Of a stretch of 64,000 nucleotides of DNA, positions 1 through 7,120 are shown piece by piece. The DNA comes from Carnobacterium gallinarum DSM 4847 (lineage in GTDB: Bacteria; Bacillota; Bacilli; Lactobacillales; Carnobacteriaceae), in contig NZ_JQLU01000005.1 in assembly GCF_000744375.1 (NCBI RefSeq), positions 1,922,001 to 1,986,000 of the forward strand, in the 5' to 3' direction. A model generated the notes under the pieces. That model worked only from the letters and a program-made list of their open reading frames with translations. It searched no databases and had not been told where the DNA came from. A program made the translations under genes and the position numbers. Position 1 is the first letter of the stretch; each line of letters begins with the position of its first letter.

Positions 1-71
1 AAGGAATGGAAGATAACATTCCTGCATTGAAGATTTGTTTAGAAAATCTAAAAAATTATTTAAAGGCTTAA
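1..71 (+). CDS. 3' end of an unidentified CDS (partial)
   Basis: The third reading frame is open from the window edge to a TAA at 69-71 and encodes about 22 residues ending ...LKICLENLKNYLKA, a short amphipathic helix-like tail. The gene starts outside the window, so I cannot name it. A hairpin at 108-153 follows, but it looks more like IS ends than a terminator. Confidence 0.45.
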   Translation, partial: GMEDNIPALKICLENLKNYLKA

Positions 72-107
72 GCTAAATAAAAAATCTCACTTATGGCAAT
101 AAATTAT

Positions 108-153
108 TGTGACCTCCGAAAGTTAGACTTTTGGTCTAACTTTTGGAGTCACA
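108..153. repeat. Back-to-back IS3-like terminal inverted repeats (remnant)
   Basis: Two arms face each other across 5 bases: 108-128 (TGTGACCTCCGAAAGTTAG plus AC) and 134-153 (GTCTAACTTTTGGAGTCACA). The TG...CA ends and the AAAGTTAGAC core resemble the terminal repeats of IS3/IS150-group elements of Lactobacillales. The right arm recurs at 5705-5725, and both copies are followed by ACAT. No transposase lies between, so this would be a collapsed remnant. IS identity is inferred from memory. A plain hairpin is the alternative. Confidence 0.45.
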
Positions 154-184
154 ACATTTAGTTCCGCATATGAAGCTTTTTTTT

Positions 185-400
185 ATAATAAAGGGCTGTG
201 CAGTTGGGGATCCAACTGCAAGATAAGGTCAATAAGTGAAGCGACTCTACGAAGAGAGTGAGTCGAAGGCTCCACGAAACGAAAGAGTAGAGTATTGAGG
301 TTAGTGAAAGCCCAGCATTTGTATGGATATACAAATGGTATCCGATAGTCGGCCCAATAGTGAGTGAAGGTTTTGACTTAGTAGTCAGAACTACAGATTT
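185..400 (+). other. Candidate structured RNA, possibly a group II intron 5' remnant
   Basis: No plausible gene is present, but stem-loops are dense. A perfect 8-bp stem GCAGTTGG/CCAACTGC (200-207/212-219) has loop GGAT. A second 8-bp stem ATTTGTAT/ATACAAAT (317-324/329-336) has the same GGAT loop. CGACTC/GAGTCG (242-247/260-265) can also pair. The purine-rich GAA-type linkers and a GTGCA near 197 recall domain I of bacterial group II introns. The domain V/VI end and the reverse transcriptase are absent. The family call is tentative. Confidence 0.3.
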
Positions 401-552
401 TGGAAAAGAATTCATCTTATTTATCTCAGCACCAATTTAGTAGTTAACTATTTATTGTAAACTTTTAATGACATATTATAAAAAAATAAATACGAACTAT
501 AAAAATTAATATGCAAAAAAAAGAAATTCAGTAGAAAAATTAAACTATACCC

Positions 553-590
553 AAAATTCTACTAATTATTTATTAGAATTTTGTTTTTTT
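553..590 (+). terminator. Rho-independent terminator upstream of the LXG operon
   Basis: A 9-bp perfect stem, AAAATTCTA (553-561) and TAGAATTTT (574-582), is followed by a T-rich run to 590. It insulates the LXG operon at 670 from upstream transcription. Confidence 0.6.
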
Positions 591-669
591 ACGTTTACAT
601 CGATGAGGGCGTATGATTTAATTAAATTGATACCTGTTATTAAATATTAAATCATAAAGGAGTGAATCA

Positions 670-951
670 ATGCTGACTGTTGAAACCAATACCACACAAG
701 CTGATAAGCATGCTGCGGCCATTCAAAAGAGTGTAAAAGATGCTAAATTCCCTAAAAAAGAATCACCTACCATTACGTATTCTGACGGCAGATCTGTTCT
801 ACAAGCACAAGAATGCATGGCGACCTTTTCAGCGCTACTTAGTACATTAAAAAGTTCAGTAAATACTGATTGTGATCACATTAAAGAAATTAATCAGACG
901 TTTGTAGATAAGAATGAAACTCTTGAAAAGGGGTTGATCAAGATTGGCTAA
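670..951 (+). CDS. LXG-associated small helical protein (TIGR04197/DUF3130-like, Lap1-type)
   Basis: The 93-residue, all-helical, acidic protein has no signal peptide or membrane segment. Size, composition and position as first gene before a DUF3958-like protein and an LXG toxin match the WXG100-like partners of LXG toxins (TIGR04197/DUF3130, called Lap1 in streptococci). Such partners bind the LXG N-terminal helices and present the toxin to the type VII secretion (T7SS) ATPase. The ATG follows AAAGGAGTG at a good distance. Its 3' end overlaps the next gene by 8 bases, showing translational coupling. No T7SS machinery gene lies in the window, so the secretion apparatus must be encoded elsewhere. 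Family assignment is from recognition, without a search. Confidence 0.7.
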   Translation: MLTVETNTTQADKHAAAIQKSVKDAKFPKKESPTITYSDGRSVLQAQECMATFSALLSTLKSSVNTDCDHIKEINQTFVDKNETLEKGLIKIG

Positions 952-1303
952 AGAATGGAGTATCCTTTTAAAGAATAAACGATACGAACTTGAAAAAGCC
1001 GATGATGAAGCCTATAAACTACGGAACCAAAAAGAGCATCTGGCAGATTTCATTACACAATTTAAAGCCTTTCACTATAACGAGTGTGCTTTACTAGAAG
1101 AGGAAATGGAACTTTGTGCGCACTCTGACGTTCTTCCGTTTATAAACACTCAGTTAACGGAAGTCGAAGACCAGCATTCAAAGCAGTACAGGACTCTTTT
1201 AAGGTATCAAGAAGAGTTTGAAATGAAGATACAAGAACAATCAAAAGAGACTAGTAAAATTGAAAAAGAACTCACAGCCTTAGAAAAAGAGGCTCGCTTA
1301 TGA
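944..1303 (+). CDS. LXG-associated coiled-coil protein (DUF3958-like, Lap2-type)
   Basis: The 119-residue protein is almost wholly helical and charged, with coiled-coil-like stretches near residues 10-45 and 85-119 (repeats such as SKIEKELTALEKEA). It resembles DUF3958/Lap2 proteins encoded between the DUF3130 partner and the LXG toxin. The start is a TTG at 944, inside the end of the previous gene; a GGGG tract about ten bases upstream can serve as ribosome binding site. The stop overlaps the toxin start as ATGA (1300-1303). The likely role is a second targeting or chaperone factor for the toxin. It has no enzymatic motif. Confidence 0.65.
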   Translation: MAKEWSILLKNKRYELEKADDEAYKLRNQKEHLADFITQFKAFHYNECALLEEEMELCAHSDVLPFINTQLTEVEDQHSKQYRTLLRYQEEFEMKIQEQSKETSKIEKELTALEKEARL

Positions 1304-2616
1304 CAAAAATTGATATTCAAGAGCTAGATATGTTTCTTAAGCTACTTGTAGAAAGCAAACAAGCATTGGAACTAAAGTTTATTCAAGCAGAGAATGCCGC
1401 CACAAGCTTCTCAAAGGAAAAGAAATTAACTGGAGTAGCTTGGGGTTCAGCCAAAACACATTTTACTGATGGCTATGGCCCACTATTTGAAACTTTTGAC
1501 ACCACTGCGCAGCTGTTAACGGATCAATTCAGCACGTACCAGTTTAATTTCTTTCAGGAAGTGACAGGAGGGTATGTTAAACTGGATACAGCAGAGCTGG
1601 AAGATTTGGAAATACGGATGCAGCAATTAGCTTCCTATAAAGCAAAGTGGCTGCAAGATATGGCAGATCAGCTGGCTGGTATTCCAGGTATTGGCAAATT
1701 CTTTGATGACTTTAGTTTGAAATCTACAACCAAACAAGTTCTCTTGTTACGTAAGTTTCAAGAATTTGAATTTAAACACCAGAATGACTTTGATGAAATT
1801 GCCCAAACCCTCTATTATTTAGGTATAGGACTTGAAGCAGTAGGCAACAAGAAGAACTTTCAAGGAGACACGAAAGGCTTTTCTAGTCCGAATTATGCCA
1901 ATGAAGAATGGTTTAAACACGTGACAAAATTCAACAAAGACAATGAAGACAAGGTAAAACAGATTAAAAAAGACGATGCGTACATTGCTGCAGCGAATGC
2001 CGAAATGACGGCACAAATAATCAATGCCCAGATTAATTTGAACCAAATGAATGATACAATGATGAATGAGATGAATCGCTCTTATTCTCCTGTATATAAC
2101 TCTTTAAGTGCTAAAATGTGGTTTATTTCTGAAAGTGGATGGACTGTAGAGTATGGGGAACACTATGGAAAAATTGGTAATAAAAAAGTATTGTTGCCAT
2201 ATGTGATTTATATAGATCCAAATGGTTATAGATATACTACAGATGGGTATGGAAGAATTACGAGTGTTAATGGCGAGCTGTTGCCTGGTAAAGGTGTTCG
2301 TAATACTTACGCACAGAAAATAGTTGGTGGAGTTGACAGACTTCCTATGGATGATGGTGGACACTTGATTGGTTCTCAATTCAACGGATCTGGACAAATA
2401 GACAATTTAGTCGCACAACATAGTGGGATCAATAGATCAGGTGGAAACTGGTATAAGCTCGAGCAAGAATGGGCAGCAGCTTTAAAAAGTGGGAGTGCAG
2501 TTAAGGTAAAAATTATTTCAAATTACTCTGGTGATAATCTCAGACCAACAGATTTTTTTGTTACTTATTTTATAGATGACATGAAGTTTACTGTAGAGAT
2601 GCCAAATTCAAAATAA
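1300..2616 (+). CDS. LXG-domain T7SS polymorphic toxin with C-terminal DNA/RNA non-specific endonuclease
   Basis: The 438-residue protein has three parts. Residues 1 to about 210 are helical and match the LXG export domain. Residues 210-270 are a charged helical linker. The C-terminal third is a nuclease of the NucA/Endonuclea_NS_2 type seen in Bacillus subtilis YeeF. The nuclease signature is DDGGHLIG at residues 351-358 (His355 the probable general base), followed by QIDNLVAQHSGINRSGG, where Asn would bind the metal, and a YKLEQEWAAAL helix. The family cleaves nucleic acid in competing cells after T7SS export. The neighbours fit: two export partners upstream and a YezG/DUF600 immunity gene 17 bases downstream. 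No frameshift is visible and the toxin looks intact. Substrate range is not readable from sequence. Confidence 0.82.
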   Translation: MTKIDIQELDMFLKLLVESKQALELKFIQAENAATSFSKEKKLTGVAWGSAKTHFTDGYGPLFETFDTTAQLLTDQFSTYQFNFFQEVTGGYVKLDTAELEDLEIRMQQLASYKAKWLQDMADQLAGIPGIGKFFDDFSLKSTTKQVLLLRKFQEFEFKHQNDFDEIAQTLYYLGIGLEAVGNKKNFQGDTKGFSSPNYANEEWFKHVTKFNKDNEDKVKQIKKDDAYIAAANAEMTAQIINAQINLNQMNDTMMNEMNRSYSPVYNSLSAKMWFISESGWTVEYGEHYGKIGNKKVLLPYVIYIDPNGYRYTTDGYGRITSVNGELLPGKGVRNTYAQKIVGGVDRLPMDDGGHLIGSQFNGSGQIDNLVAQHSGINRSGGNWYKLEQEWAAALKSGSAVKVKIISNYSGDNLRPTDFFVTYFIDDMKFTVEMPNSK

Positions 2617-2632
2617 GAAAGCAGATGAAAAT

Positions 2633-3112
2633 ATGGAAAATGAACTTGATCAATTATATGCTGCATTAGCAGAAAAAATAATTTCTATGGTGCCTGTAAA
2701 TTGGAATAAAATATACTATTTGGGAGAAGTTGCTAAAGAACGAGAAAGTTGGTCTTCAGTATTTTATTTTGAAGAATCGGATACTCTTAAAATGATAAAG
2801 TCAAACCATATTACTGATGAATATGGTGTATCAGAAACTACTTATTATGAGCTATTAAGAGAATTGAGCTCAACTATGCTGGATATTTATGCTTGCTTTG
2901 AGAAGAATGAACAACCATTGTGGGAACAATTACACTTGAATTTAACTCGTGATGGAGCAATAAACATCGAATTTAAGTATGATGTACAATCAGAAGAAAG
3001 TGGTAGTCATCTACGTAGAGAAATTGTTTGGGCCTATGAAGTAGTTGGCATCGTACCTAAAGAAGGCACGTATTTAAAAAAAGTCCTAGATGATTATCTA
3101 GAAAAGAAATAG
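2633..3112 (+). CDS. YezG/DUF600-family immunity protein
   Basis: The 159-residue acidic cytoplasmic protein resembles the DUF600 (YezG) family. Features are the N-terminal LYAALAEKIISMVPVNWNKIYY, split here by eye as a helix then strand, a WSSVFYFEE strand, and a late helix KKVLDDYLEK. YezG is the antitoxin of the B. subtilis LXG nuclease YeeF, the same toxin type as the gene just upstream. It should bind and block the nuclease in the producer cell. It starts 17 bases after the toxin stop and is probably co-transcribed. The ribosome binding site is a weak AGCAGATG-like stretch. Confidence 0.75.
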   Translation: MENELDQLYAALAEKIISMVPVNWNKIYYLGEVAKERESWSSVFYFEESDTLKMIKSNHITDEYGVSETTYYELLRELSSTMLDIYACFEKNEQPLWEQLHLNLTRDGAINIEFKYDVQSEESGSHLRREIVWAYEVVGIVPKEGTYLKKVLDDYLEKK

Positions 3113-3148
3113 TCTTAAAATTAAGGAATGTTGAAGTCCGGAGAACAT

Positions 3149-3294
3149 AATGGGCTCGTTCCAATTTCCCGTTTATAACCTGTTGAAGCATCAGTATTAC
3201 TCAATGATGCCTTTCATACCATAATAAATAGGAGCGTCAAAAGGAAGCCCAACAGAAGCCCTATAAAGTTGAATCACTGCCACTGTATTTCCAA
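3149..3294 (-). pseudogene. Decayed copy of the unknown gene also found at 5485-5703
   Basis: Read on the minus strand, this stretch encodes pieces such as IQLYRASVGLPFDAPIYYG, near-identical to the fragment at 5485-5703. A +1 shift (AAAGGCATC against AAATCATC) breaks the frame just after the YYGMK region, and part of the GGSAAMSA segment is deleted. The fragment is bounded on its N-terminal side by the plasmid Rep remnant at 3302. I do not recognise the parent family. Confidence 0.6.
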
Positions 3295-3301
3295 TAGTTA
3301 A

Positions 3302-3490
3302 TTTAAAAGGTTATTAGATGTTCCAGAAACTTATAAAATGAACAATATTGGCCAAAAAATACTAACTCCAATAACAAGAGAACTCACACCATTATTTAAC
3401 TATTTTGAAATCAAAAAAATTAAGAAAAAGGACGTGACAGAGGTGTTGTTGTTTTTCTTAATTGGACTGAAGACTAAAAAATATAATTAA
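3302..3490 (+). pseudogene. Fragment of a plasmid replication initiator (Rep_3/RepB family)
   Basis: From 3302 the frame reads FKRLLDVPETYKMNNIGQK, then ILTPITRELTPLF and NYFEIKKIKKKDV. This is the pattern of the C-terminal winged helix of Rep_3-family plasmid initiators (LLDVPxxYxxxxxxxxxVLxPxxxELxxxF). Near 3448-3470 the frame slips: NWTED, the typical end of this domain, appears in another frame. There is no start codon and no N-terminal half. It is a relic of an integrated plasmid in this mosaic region. Confidence 0.65.
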
Positions 3491-3526
3491 CCTTTACTTT
3501 TATAATATATTAAAAAAGGAGGATTT

Positions 3527-4504
3527 ATGAAAAATAAAAAAATTTTATTTTATTCAGGTTTATTTAGTATCGTTTTGTTAATTGGAACAAGTTATTTCCT
3601 AGATAATTTTGATAAAACTGAAACAGCAATTGCAAATGAAGTCCCTGCTCCTGTATCAAAAGAATTTATTGATACTAAAAAACAAATGGATCAACAATTA
3701 CAGGCTCAAAAAAAGCAAGCAGAAATGACTAATACTGTGGTTTTACCTTCAGTAATTCCTGCTCCTACCGTTGCTGAGAATCTAGAAGCTACTACAAAAG
3801 ATGAAATAACAACTAAAATGTTGAATTCTGTCGACTATTTTAAAAGTGCCAAAGGTAATTTAACCTACTATAGTGAAAGTCACGAAGAGTTACGCTATTC
3901 ACTTGATTTTGCTATGACAAATGATGACTATACTTTGTCCTATGAAAAATCAATTGCTAATAGCAATGTTGGTGTAGGTGTTTTTGACGGAACTAAATTA
4001 GTTCGCTATGACTTTGTGAACGGTAACTTAAATAAAAAAGATAGCTATTTAACAAATGACACAAATATTGATTCTTCAACTTATAAAGGAACGACCATTT
4101 CCGATCGTATTACTTATGGAAGTGACGGGATTCCGATGGCTAATTATCGATTTGATTCAACCTATTTAGGTAGTGCTAAACAAGCGTTGTTACCAGAAAA
4201 TTTGACTATTGGCCTATTAGAGAATTTTTCAAATTGGGACATTATTAGTACCGAAAACTTTTTAGGACTTTCAGTACTAAAGATTACCGGCATTTTACCT
4301 CCTCATTATGCTGAAAAATATTCTGCTGAAAACTTCACAATGAAAGTGGATTCTAAAACAGGAGTATTAGTACAATTTCAAGCTTTAAAAAATGAAAAAA
4401 TTATGGAAAATATGGAAGTCCATGAGTTGTTATATAATTCTGAGCTAGATAGTCATGTATTCACAGACACCGAGGAGGATATTCTGAATGAGCTTAAAAA
4501 TTAA
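3527..4504 (+). CDS. Membrane-anchored extracytoplasmic protein of unknown function (LolA-like fold possible)
   Basis: The 325-residue protein has a Lys-rich N-terminus and a hydrophobic segment at residues 6-24 (FYSGLFSIVLLIGTSYFL), then no further membrane helix. Absence of an AXA site suggests an uncleaved anchor. Residues 45-90 are a Gln/Lys-rich stalk. Residues 100-320 show alternating strands (TYYSES, YSLDFAMTND, GVFDGTKLVRYDF, MKVDSKTGVLVQF) like the lipoprotein-sorting LolA/RseB fold; that is a structural guess. The ATG has a strong GGAGG site eight bases upstream. The next gene, a broken secreted protein, starts inside its 3' end at 4488, so both formed one translation-coupled unit. 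I cannot assign a function. Confidence 0.6.
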   Translation: MKNKKILFYSGLFSIVLLIGTSYFLDNFDKTETAIANEVPAPVSKEFIDTKKQMDQQLQAQKKQAEMTNTVVLPSVIPAPTVAENLEATTKDEITTKMLNSVDYFKSAKGNLTYYSESHEELRYSLDFAMTNDDYTLSYEKSIANSNVGVGVFDGTKLVRYDFVNGNLNKKDSYLTNDTNIDSSTYKGTTISDRITYGSDGIPMANYRFDSTYLGSAKQALLPENLTIGLLENFSNWDIISTENFLGLSVLKITGILPPHYAEKYSAENFTMKVDSKTGVLVQFQALKNEKIMENMEVHELLYNSELDSHVFTDTEEDILNELKN

Positions 4505-4961
4505 AAAGAAGCTATTTGTTTTATTTTTCATTAGTTTTCTGCTTATATCTTCAACCATAGAAACTTCCCATGCTTTTGCTGGTGAGCTGCAAGTGGACAA
4601 CCCGGAACCTCTGGTGTGATAGATGGTTCTTGGGCATATAGAAGTGGTGGGATTTTCGGAGATCATCGCTTTTTGACTTCCACTTACGGTATATACGGTT
4701 ATCAAACGAATGGATTTAGTGGTAATGCTAATTACTATGTTTATTTAAATAATTCAACTTTCACCGGAACTGCAGTTTATTCATATGGACTTGTAGAAGT
4801 ACCTTTACAAACAAGATTATTAGACCAAAACACTGCGTTTGGAGGTTATAATTTAATTGGAAGTTTATAGCAGTCAAGGGCGCAATGGTATTGTTTCAGT
4901 CGCTAGAGATGCATCTCGTATAGGTTCTATCGGTACCGACTCAATTAAATTAGTATGGTAG
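4488..4961 (+). pseudogene. Frameshifted small secreted protein gene
   Basis: An ATG at 4488 follows GAGGAGG and encodes a clear signal peptide: KIKKK, then a hydrophobic LFVLFFISFLLISS, then a HAFAG cleavage-like site. That frame stops at 4617-4619. The coding sense continues in another frame from about 4600 (SGVIDGSWAYRSGG ... NANYYVYLNNSTFTG) to 4870. It then shifts again to VYSSQGRNGIVSVARDA and ends KLVW at 4961. Two frame changes in about 470 bases mark a pseudogene, unless the assembly is wrong. The mature part is Gly/Ser/Tyr-rich beta-type sequence of about 125 residues, somewhat like secreted bacteriocin or surface peptides. I do not recognise the family. Confidence 0.6.
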
Positions 4962-5089
4962 TTATTTAAAGTAGAATATCTATATGCTTTTTCACAAGGA
5001 AAATCCTGTGAAACCCTCGTTCTCGACTAGACCAATTAAAATTCACAAACTTTCGCGTTGTGCCTCTTACGGGACGTGGTACTTGATAA

Positions 5090-5131
5090 AATAGGGATTA
5101 TGTAAACTTTATAAATATCTCCTATTTTTTT
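5090..5131 (+). terminator. Weak terminator-like hairpin
   Basis: AATAGG (5090-5095) pairs with CCTATT (5121-5126) across a 25-base loop, and a T tract follows. The stem is short. Position downstream of the frameshifted gene supports it. Confidence 0.3.
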
Positions 5132-5300
5132 GTTATTTAATAAAAATATAATCTAAATTTAGAATGAAATTTTGAGCCATAAGCATTAATTCGTATAAAA
5201 AAGAACAACGAGCTTCTTTATAAAAAATTTCCGTGTTAAAATACTTATATATTAAGTACTTGGCTCCATCCTCAATAACAAAAAAGAGGAGAGATAATCC

Positions 5301-5465
5301 ATGTTAAAATATATAATTGCTAGCGGGATTGCCCTAAGCTTTTTCTATTTACTATCCGAACTATTTCTCAATGTCTTATCAAATATGCTACAGACTAAGA
5401 AAGAACTAGGAATTTCACTAACAACTCAAATAGTAAATAAAATAAAAAAAACAGACAAGGATTAA
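5301..5465 (+). CDS. Small hydrophobic peptide, 54 aa
   Basis: An ATG at 5301 preceded by AGAGGAG opens a 54-residue frame. A hydrophobic stretch covers residues 4-27 (YIIASGIALSFFYLLSE onwards), followed by a Lys-rich polar tail ending KKTDKD. A strong terminator begins inside its last codons, so it is a self-contained transcription unit of about 200 bases. One transmembrane helix plus a charged tail is the pattern of type I toxin peptides, small bacteriocins and membrane regulators. The sequence does not decide between them. No antisense RNA or immunity gene is evident. Confidence 0.5.
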   Translation: MLKYIIASGIALSFFYLLSELFLNVLSNMLQTKKELGISLTTQIVNKIKKTDKD

Positions 5466-5486
5466 CTACTCCTTGTCTATTTTTTT
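5453..5486 (+). terminator. Terminator of the small peptide gene
   Basis: A perfect 8-bp stem AGACAAGG (5453-5460) / CCTTGTCT (5471-5478) with a 10-base loop is followed by TATTTTTTT. The left arm overlaps the stop codon region of the peptide gene. Confidence 0.75.
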
Positions 5487-5703
5487 ATTGAATACGACCA
5501 GATATAACTCTCCATGGACTCGTTCCAATTTCCCATTTATAACCTTTTGAAGCATCAGCATTACTCAATGATGATTTCATACCATAATAAATAGGAGCGT
5601 CAAAAGGGAGGCCAACAGAAGCCTCATAAAGTTGAATCGCCGACATTGCGGCACTGCCACCGTATTTCCAAGCTTTTACAATTCCAAAATCTACTCTATA
5701 AAA
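5485..5703 (-). pseudogene. C-terminal fragment of an unidentified gene
   Basis: On the minus strand a frame without start codon runs from about 5703 to a TAA at 5485-5487. It encodes about 72 residues including VKAWKYGGSAAMSAIQLYEA, APIYYGMKSSLSNAD and WEIGTSPWRVISGRIQ. Its 5' side is cut off at the IS-like end 5705-5725. A further decayed copy in the same orientation lies at 3149-3294. I do not recognise the family. The Trp/Gly/Tyr-rich composition suggests an extracellular or enzyme domain. Confidence 0.5.
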
Positions 5704-5704
5704 A

Positions 5705-5725
5705 GTCTAACTTTTTTGGGTCACA
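5705..5725. repeat. IS3-like terminal repeat, second copy
   Basis: GTCTAACTTTTTTGGGTCAC plus A at 5705-5725 matches the right arm at 134-153 (GTCTAACTTTTGGAGTCACA) with small changes. Both are followed by ACAT. The two copies border the accessory segment and cut the pseudogene at 5703. Confidence 0.45.
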
Positions 5726-5757
5726 ACATAGTCGATTGCATAAAGGAGATTTTTTAT

Positions 5758-6840
5758 TTATTTTTTTTGAACCGATTCTCGTTTGATTAAGCTAACAGGA
5801 ACAGTCTTTGAAAAATTCTTGCCGGTATTAGTCTGCTGGTTGATTTGAGTAACAAGTGATTCCGCTGCTAAATAACCAATTTGGTAGAAATTTTGTTCGA
5901 TAGTTGTTAGTTGTGGGGAAACAAGGTCAGTCATTTGAATATTATCAAATCCAATTAGAGAAAGTTCTTCAGGAATAGCTAGCTTTATTTTTTTTGCTTC
6001 AGCCAGTAAACTCAAAGCAATGACATCATTTTCAGCGATAATACATGTAATACCAGCACGTTTCACCTCTAATAGGTACTCTTGAATATCTTCGCTATTA
6101 TGTGAATGTAAAAATTGGTTTTTGTTTAGACTGCTAGAATAATCTTGAACTTGATGGTCATGCAAGGCTTTTAAATAACCTAGATAACGATCACGAACGG
6201 AACTATTTTCCAATAAATCGACAGTTGAAAGATAAGCAATCTTTTTATGTCCCATCTCCATTACATAATTTGTTCCTAAGACGCCACCTGTAAAATTATC
6301 GGATGTAACACTTGGGATTTTCGTTCCTTCCAATTTTTTATCTAACATTACAAGAGGAAAGCCATCTAGATGCAAATGATACAGCAAATCAATGGAATTT
6401 CCCGGTGATTCGGGATAAATAATCAACCCATCCCATTTATCTTTTGTTAGATTGGTTAATAACTCACGCTGACGTTGACGATTGCCCTCTGTTGAGTGAA
6501 TCGTTAATTGATAAGGAGTTGTTTCTAGATAATCACTGGCTCCTTGAACATAATATTCTAAACCAGCAGCTTGAGAAAAAGGCAACATAAAGGCAATCTC
6601 ATAGGTTTGCTTAGTTGAATGATTTTGATAAGTGACAAAACTTCCTTTACCAGGTGTTCGTTCAATTAAACCGTCATTTTCTAATTCAGTTAAGGCACGT
6701 TTGGCAGTAATTCGACTAACTTGATAGCTAGCAGTTAATTCTTTTTCAGTCGGAACTTGGGCGCCATATGGATAACGTTGGTTAATAATATCATTTTTTA
6801 AATGATCGTAAATGATTTGATAAAGAGGTTCTTTTTTCAT
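5758..6840 (-). CDS. GntR/LacI-type (AraR-like) transcriptional regulator of the mannosidase locus
   Basis: The 360-residue protein fuses an N-terminal GntR winged helix (residues 1-72; PTEKELTASYQVSRITAKRA and the wing GLIERTPGKGSFV) to a periplasmic-binding-protein-like sugar sensor (residues 78-355; DGLIIYPESPG, VTSDNFTGG, LSLIGFDN). This is the architecture of AraR. It probably represses genes for glycan breakdown and is released by a sugar or sugar phosphate. The ATG is preceded by AAAGGAGC. The gene is divergent from GH125, and palindromes ATGATATATCAT stand in the shared region and at GH92, so it is the best candidate to bind them. A half-site TATATCAT at 6895-6902 may allow autoregulation. 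The ligand is inferred to be mannose-related. Confidence 0.8.
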   Translation of the reverse strand: MKKEPLYQIIYDHLKNDIINQRYPYGAQVPTEKELTASYQVSRITAKRALTELENDGLIERTPGKGSFVTYQNHSTKQTYEIAFMLPFSQAAGLEYYVQGASDYLETTPYQLTIHSTEGNRQRQRELLTNLTKDKWDGLIIYPESPGNSIDLLYHLHLDGFPLVMLDKKLEGTKIPSVTSDNFTGGVLGTNYVMEMGHKKIAYLSTVDLLENSSVRDRYLGYLKALHDHQVQDYSSSLNKNQFLHSHNSEDIQEYLLEVKRAGITCIIAENDVIALSLLAEAKKIKLAIPEELSLIGFDNIQMTDLVSPQLTTIEQNFYQIGYLAAESLVTQINQQTNTGKNFSKTVPVSLIKRESVQKK

Positions 6841-7039
6841 GAGTTTGCTCCTTTAAAGAGTTTTCTATACAAATGGTATATTTTATTGTTTAACTATATC
6901 ATTTATTTTTAAAAATGAAAAGAAGTATAACTTAAATAAGTAAAATAAATTCAGTCTAACTAAGAATCCATGTTCTCTTTAATACAAAGCGAGTATGAAT
7001 TAACCTGAATAAAGAATTCATTTTCTTGAAAAGAAAAGC

Positions 7040-7096
7040 TAGACTTTTTAAATGATATATCATATAATGGTTTTGTTGATAAAAATGATATATAAA
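7040..7096 (+). promoter_or_regulatory. GH125-GH38 promoter with overlapping operators
   Basis: A -35 TAGACT (7040-7045) and a -10 TATAAT (7063-7068) are 17 bases apart. The perfect palindrome ATGATATATCAT (7052-7063) fills the spacer and touches the -10. A related sequence ATGATATATAAA lies at 7085-7096, 33 bases on, about three helical turns. Binding would block polymerase. The same palindrome recurs at GH92 (15317-15328 and 15402-15413). Confidence 0.65.
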
Positions 7097-7120
7097 ATGC
7101 AACTATAAGGAGCGAATAAA

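Noticed and set aside
158-415. 85-codon open frame on the minus strand
   Set aside because: It lies over hairpin-rich, RNA-like sequence, has no ribosome site and a low-complexity product. I treat the stretch as possible structured RNA.
4616-4870. Stand-alone 84-aa gene starting with GTG
   Set aside because: The frame is the middle of a frameshifted secreted protein. Its signal peptide lies in another frame from 4488 and its end in a third frame to 4961.
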